Part shown: piece by piece, positions 13,752 through 16,841 of the stretch | How the letters are laid out: every line of letters begins with the position of its first letter | Position numbering within the stretch: the stretch's first letter is position 1 | From: Flavobacteriaceae bacterium | GTDB lineage: Bacteria > Bacteroidota > Bacteroidia > Flavobacteriales > Flavobacteriaceae | DNA length: 16,841 nt | Reading direction: 5' to 3' | Assembly (NCBI GenBank): GCA_013001365.1 | Contig: JABDMQ010000002.1 | Location: 1-16,841 of the forward strand | Program-made: the position numbers and the translations under genes | The notes under the pieces: generated by a model | Seen by the model: the letters and a program-made list of their open reading frames with translations, nothing else | The model's database searches: none | What the model was told of the DNA's origin: nothing

Positions 13752-14593
13752 CCCAATCTTATTTTAGCATTGATTTTACCTAGAATGTCCAAAGCAACCT
13801 TTTTCTCATAGGTTTTTTTCCTGTATTGGTATATTGGGACTATTCCAGCAAGAACATTAGTAATCCATAATTCATCGGCTTTCTGCAGCTCAAAAGGTGA
13901 GATTTTATCCTCGATAAATTCATAATCCGAAACTGCTTTCAAAACATCGATAATTTGCTTGCGCATTATCCCCTTTATGCATCCTGACGATAAAGGAGGG
14001 GTTTTGATTGAATTGCCGTTCACCAAGAATATATTGCCATTCAATGCTTCCACAACCTCTTTCTTCTCATTAAGCAATAAACAATTATGTAAATTGTTCT
14101 CATTAGCATAAATACTTCCAACTACGTTAATGACGCGATTATTTGTCTTCAAATTGGACAACAAGCCAGATAATACATAATGATCCCTGAATATGTCAAT
14201 TACTTGGTCATCCTCTTTAATGGTATAAAAATCTGATGAAGTTTTATCTACCAATATGTAATATCCAACATCATTTACTTCAGGCCTATAAAGCCCGTTG
14301 CTCTTCCTGTAGACAAATAACTTGATTCTAAATGAAGATCTTTCTAGATTATTAGAATTAATGGTTCGAATGATTTCTTCTTCAAGGAATTCCATCGTGA
14401 AATTCATGGGAATTTCCATTCTTAATATTCGCATTGACGCCATTAATCTAAAATAATGGTCCTCCCAGAAAAGTAATTTACCCGTATAGAACTTAATGGT
14501 TTCAAATAAGGCATCTCCATAGTTCAGTCCACGATTTGCAATGGAAATCGATGCTTGTTCAGAAGGTATGATTTCTCCGTTGATATTAACCAT
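13748..14593 (-). CDS. Class IV aminotransferase (PabC/BCAT-like fold)
   Basis: A 281-residue PLP enzyme of fold type IV, the group that contains aminodeoxychorismate lyase (PabC), branched-chain and D-amino acid aminotransferases. Visible features are NRGLNYGDALFETIKFY (20-36) at the N-terminus, the PLP Lys in NLKTNN (Lys149), EVVEALNGNIFLV (179-191) with Glu182 at the pyridine-nitrogen position, and LSSGCIKGIMRKQI (201-214). The overall length and the GDALFET start favour a PabC-like lyase or an aminotransferase over a BCAT of about 300 residues, but substrate specificity cannot be read with confidence. If PabC, it would join folE in folate synthesis. It is preceded by an inverted repeat just upstream of its ATG. 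Confidence 0.9.
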   Translation of the reverse strand: MVNINGEIIPSEQASISIANRGLNYGDALFETIKFYTGKLLFWEDHYFRLMASMRILRMEIPMNFTMEFLEEEIIRTINSNNLERSSFRIKLFVYRKSNGLYRPEVNDVGYYILVDKTSSDFYTIKEDDQVIDIFRDHYVLSGLLSNLKTNNRVINVVGSIYANENNLHNCLLLNEKKEVVEALNGNIFLVNGNSIKTPPLSSGCIKGIMRKQIIDVLKAVSDYEFIEDKISPFELQKADELWITNVLAGIVPIYQYRKKTYEKKVALDILGKINAKIRLG

Positions 14594-14628
14594 AAAAAAG
14601 TCTCGAATTCAGTTTATGAAAACGAGAC
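14594..14628 (-). terminator. Inverted repeat with T-run just upstream of the aminotransferase ATG
   Basis: On the minus strand GTCTCG (14628-14623) and CGAGAC (14605-14600) are perfect inverted repeats with a 17-base loop, followed by TTTTTT (14599-14594) that runs directly into the ATG at 14593. It could terminate transcription from the START-like gene or be a DNA operator, since a -7 element overlaps its far arm. The loop is long for a terminator. Confidence 0.45.
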
Positions 14629-14635
14629 AAATATA
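14628..14635 (-). promoter_or_regulatory. -7 element for the aminotransferase gene
   Basis: TATATTTG on the minus strand (14635-14628) is an exact TAnnTTTG. Initiation would be near 14621, inside the loop of the inverted repeat, so the transcript would contain only its proximal arm. No TTG is at the proper -33 distance. Confidence 0.45.
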
Positions 14636-14652
14636 ATTCAATTTACATGGTT

Positions 14653-15042
14653 TTATGCCGAACCAAGCACTTGTTTAAGATCAGAAATCTGATTGGTCCA
14701 AAGCATTTTGGTTTCGTCGATTTCATCCGCTTCCGAAAAATCAGTGACCATCAGGGAAACATCCTTCGTAATTTCATCCACTTGAATTCTTATTTCAAAG
14801 TAATACTGAGGCTCTTCATCATCATATAACCACCTAAATTTTACGCGTTCTCCGCTTTTCTTTGTAATCAGTTTAGCCTGCTCCTCACTATCATTCCATA
14901 TAAAGGTGAATAACTCACCTCTCGAATTAACATTATCTGCAAACCATTCTGATAATCCAGAAGGAGTCGAAATATATTGATAAAGCAATTGCGGAGATGC
15001 ATGTATTGGGAACTCCATTTCAAATTTGACCTTTTCGTCCAT
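14653..15042 (-). CDS. START-like (SRPBCC/AHSA1-type) domain protein
   Basis: A 129-residue protein with a START-like helix-grip fold. It begins MDEKVKFEMEFPIHASPQLLYQYIS, followed by TPSGLSEWFADNV, the usual first helix and ligand-gate region of AHSA1-type proteins, then strands around ERVKFRWLYDD and EPQYYFEIRIQV, and a C-terminal helix with MLWTNQISDLKQVLGSA, an ending I recall from Bacteroidota members. No signal peptide or membrane segment. Ligand and partners are unknown. It is 59 bases upstream of the aminotransferase on the same strand, a spacing with a possible terminator and promoter, so the two may be separately expressed. Confidence 0.87.
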   Translation of the reverse strand: MDEKVKFEMEFPIHASPQLLYQYISTPSGLSEWFADNVNSRGELFTFIWNDSEEQAKLITKKSGERVKFRWLYDDEEPQYYFEIRIQVDEITKDVSLMVTDFSEADEIDETKMLWTNQISDLKQVLGSA

Positions 15043-15337
15043 GTATACTGTGTATTTGCGCTCAATATATACATTAATTGGTTGGTAAAAAAATTTAAAT
15101 CCTGTATGAAAAGTCTTTATTCAAGAGTAAAAAGAAGTATGAAATTCAATTGATTATGTTTTTTATCGAATAAATAAGCCTTTTATCGATTAAAATTAAA
15201 TTATTTTAGTATATTCGCCCAAATAACTGTTCTAAGAGCAGATAAAAAATATATTCGTGAATAATTGATCCTTCCCTCTTGCACTTTGGTGTGAATTAGA
15301 ATATTTTTTTAAAATAAGAATTAAAGCGTATTACGTA
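15043..15337. other. AT-rich spacer with phased short repeats
   Basis: No gene is visible in these 295 bases. They hold two copies of TTTTATCGA starting at 15161 and 15181 (20-base period) and two copies of TATATTCG starting at 15210 and 15250 (40 bases). Upstream of the secreted protein, TTG (15279-15281), a 20-base gap and TATTTTTT (15302-15309) form a weak promoter candidate. The spacer lies between diverging genes and probably carries their control sites. Confidence 0.5.
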
Positions 15338-16294
15338 ATGAATAGAATATGTCCCATTCTATTAGTATACCTACTTGGCTACATGTCTTATGGACAGCAG
15401 CTGGCTAATCAGGTATGTGGCACCTCTGGTGAAGAAGTCTCAAATTCAGAGATCATCTTGAACCATACTTCTGGTGAATTCGTTTCTTCTACTATTAACA
15501 ATAGTGAAATAACCCTTACTCAAGGATTTCAGCAGACAGCTCAAATGCTCTATATCTCACCTAAAGCAATGCTTCAAGGTGCATTAATAGGAGCAACGAA
15601 CGGACTTATGCGTGATAATCTTAGGGTTTCAAACAATTTACCCAACGCATCTCCATACGAAGAAGGAATAGTAGAATCGAATAATGCTTTTACAGTTACT
15701 GGAAATGATGCAATAGTTGACTGGGCTCAGGTTAAGATCCGAAATGCAGATCATAAAGTGGTTGGCGTTAAGTCCGCTCTTTTGCAACGAGATGGAGACT
15801 TAGTCAGTGCAGATGGCGTTTCTCCATTACAATTCTCTGCCTATGGCAAGGAATACTTTGTAGAGATCAATCATCGAAATCATTTAGGTACAATGACTAA
15901 AGATCCAATTACATTATCTGGCATACCAACATCATTGAACTTTACTCTAGGTACCTTACCAACTTATGGCAATTATGCTCAGGCGGTGGTTGATGATAGT
16001 ACTTTTGCATTATGGGCTGGAGATGTTAATAATAATGGAATTGTGAGGTATTTAGGGCCAGGAAACGACACAAATAGCATTAAAGATGCTGTCTTGGGAC
16101 ATCCAGCCAACACTACAATCAGTAATTATTTCCCATTTACGGGATACCATAATGCTGATATAAATTTAAATGGAGTAATAAGATATTTAGGACCGAGTAA
16201 TGATACCAATATTTTAAAAGACATAATTAGAAGTCATCCTTTGAATACAAGTTTATCCAATTATTTTCTCTTTTTGGAACAATTACCAAATTAA
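15338..16294 (+). CDS. Secreted protein with dockerin-like double repeat
   Basis: A 318-residue exported protein. Signal peptide MNRICPILLVYLLGYMSYG precedes QQ. Residues about 30-66 form the SGE...LTQGFQQ module common at the start of secreted Bacteroidota proteins; 77-195 contain a module with ALIGATNGLMRDNLR, GNDAIVDWAQVKIRN, ALLQRDGD and INHRNHLGTMTKD, which I recall from Saprospiria-type surface proteins. The C-terminus has two dockerin-like repeats, GDVNNNGIVRYLGPGNDTN (228-246) and ADINLNGVIRYLGPSNDTN (273-291), each followed by HPxNT and SNYF; the period is 45 residues. Asp/Asn spacing suggests Ca2+-binding EF-hand-like loops. No type IX secretion C-terminal domain is seen. Adhesion or complex formation is inferred only. 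Confidence 0.8.
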   Translation: MNRICPILLVYLLGYMSYGQQLANQVCGTSGEEVSNSEIILNHTSGEFVSSTINNSEITLTQGFQQTAQMLYISPKAMLQGALIGATNGLMRDNLRVSNNLPNASPYEEGIVESNNAFTVTGNDAIVDWAQVKIRNADHKVVGVKSALLQRDGDLVSADGVSPLQFSAYGKEYFVEINHRNHLGTMTKDPITLSGIPTSLNFTLGTLPTYGNYAQAVVDDSTFALWAGDVNNNGIVRYLGPGNDTNSIKDAVLGHPANTTISNYFPFTGYHNADINLNGVIRYLGPSNDTNILKDIIRSHPLNTSLSNYFLFLEQLPN

Positions 16295-16320
16295 TGATAG
16301 ATAACCTACTTATATAAAAC

Positions 16321-16841
16321 ATGAAAAAAATCTACTCCCTAATATTCTTGGCATTCTTGGCATTTACAATGCATGCCCAGACCTTCGATTTCAGTATATC
16401 CTTCGTGGGTACCAATACAGGTACCGATAATTACCAGTTTGCCTTAGTGGCTACACCTAGTGCTTCTGTTACCAATGGTGTAACGGCAGACATGGGTGCT
16501 GGATTCTATCTGCCTACAGGATTGACCATCGGTAATTTTGCTGTGGGAGATTCAGGAATTTCACCAGTTGAATGGTCATCTTTCGCATTAGGCTCTGATG
16601 CCAGTGGTGATGGTTTTTTCCTGTCACGGGTAGAGATATTCCCAACGAGCATTAACTTGGACGGTCCTGGACCATTCCAGTTGGTTCTCTTTGATGTCAT
16701 TGCTGATCCCAACCCAACAACAGGATCACTCACGTTAATGGAGAACGGTAATGCGCTTATGGTTGCAAACTTTGTTGAGAATTATATCAACATCAATCTT
16801 GGTGCAGGCACGGTAAATGCCTATGCCCAGAACGACCCAGC
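16321..16841 (+). CDS. Secreted beta-rich protein, 3' end cut by the window
   Basis: A reading frame from ATG 16321 stays open to the end of the window (173 complete codons). It begins with a signal peptide (MKKIYSLIFLAFLAFTMHAQ, cleavage near residue 19) and continues as Gly/Thr/Asn/Ala-rich beta-type sequence: FVGTNTGTDNYQFALV, FYLPTGLTIGNFAVGD, PFQLVLFDVIADPNPTTG, then LMENGNALMVAN and INLGAGTVNAYAQ. The pattern is typical of an exported adhesin-like or cohesin-like module, but no family is assigned. It lies 26 bases after the dockerin-like gene on the same strand, so they are probably cotranscribed. The C-terminal sorting domain, if any, is outside the window. Confidence 0.75.
   Translation, partial: MKKIYSLIFLAFLAFTMHAQTFDFSISFVGTNTGTDNYQFALVATPSASVTNGVTADMGAGFYLPTGLTIGNFAVGDSGISPVEWSSFALGSDASGDGFFLSRVEIFPTSINLDGPGPFQLVLFDVIADPNPTTGSLTLMENGNALMVANFVENYININLGAGTVNAYAQNDP

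Noticed and set aside
16506..16733. 75-residue minus-strand open frame opposite the last secreted gene
   Set aside because: It lies inside a continuous plus-strand frame with a clear signal peptide and its product looks like translated antisense of Thr/Gly-rich sequence.
1..16841. tRNA genes, CRISPR arrays, insertion sequences, prophage genes
   Set aside because: No cloverleaf-like sequence, no regular repeat-spacer pattern, no transposase or integrase, and no terminal inverted repeats were seen on either strand.

Overview
The window looks like chromosomal DNA from a Bacteroidota bacterium, perhaps Saprospiria or a related marine lineage. The evidence is direct and consistent. Several promoters carry the Bacteroidota -7 element TAnnTTTG. 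Genes lack Shine-Dalgarno leaders and some start with TTG. Lineage-typical families are present: DUF4290, a Lacal_2735-like microprotein, a short RecQ without HRDC, and a YqgE protein ending in the motif seen in this phylum. At the right edge are secreted proteins with a dockerin-like double repeat that I recall from Saprospiria-type surface proteins. The species cannot be named from sequence alone. No tRNA, rRNA, CRISPR array, insertion sequence or prophage gene was seen.

Region 1 (1-3905, + strand) is one tight seven-gene run: folE (5' end cut by the window), an unrecognised 75-residue protein, an SDR-fold protein whose catalytic Tyr position is Ile, a Cys-type glutathione peroxidase, a 54-residue Lacal_2735-like microprotein, an SRPBCC protein and a class I photolyase. 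The gaps are a few bases each. The contents suggest a light/oxidative-damage operon in which FolE may feed pterin or folate chemistry, possibly the photolyase antenna; this is inference. Region 2 (3947-6668, + strand) holds a SnoaL-like protein with a terminator, an exported M20 amidohydrolase related to AbgB, and a SIMPL-domain protein.

Region 3 (6681-9048, - strand) is a housekeeping group: DUF493, DUF4290 and murA. MurA has Asp in place of the fosfomycin-target Cys. Region 4 (9117-13751, + strand) diverges from it: a small AAA-type ATP-binding protein, recQ, fmt, an HU protein with a near-consensus promoter and a clear terminator, and yqgE. Region 5 (13748-15042, - strand) has a START-like protein and a class IV aminotransferase whose stop codon interlocks with that of yqgE in a single CTAG.

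Region 6 (15043-16841) is the accessory part: a 295-base AT-rich spacer with phased short repeats, then two secreted proteins. The first combines a 'TQGFQQ' N-terminal module with two 45-residue-period dockerin-like Asp/Asn repeats. The second is beta-rich and runs off the window. No clear new defence or mobile system is visible. The most interesting points are the photolyase-linked operon with its degenerate SDR and unknown small proteins, and the dockerin-like secreted pair.
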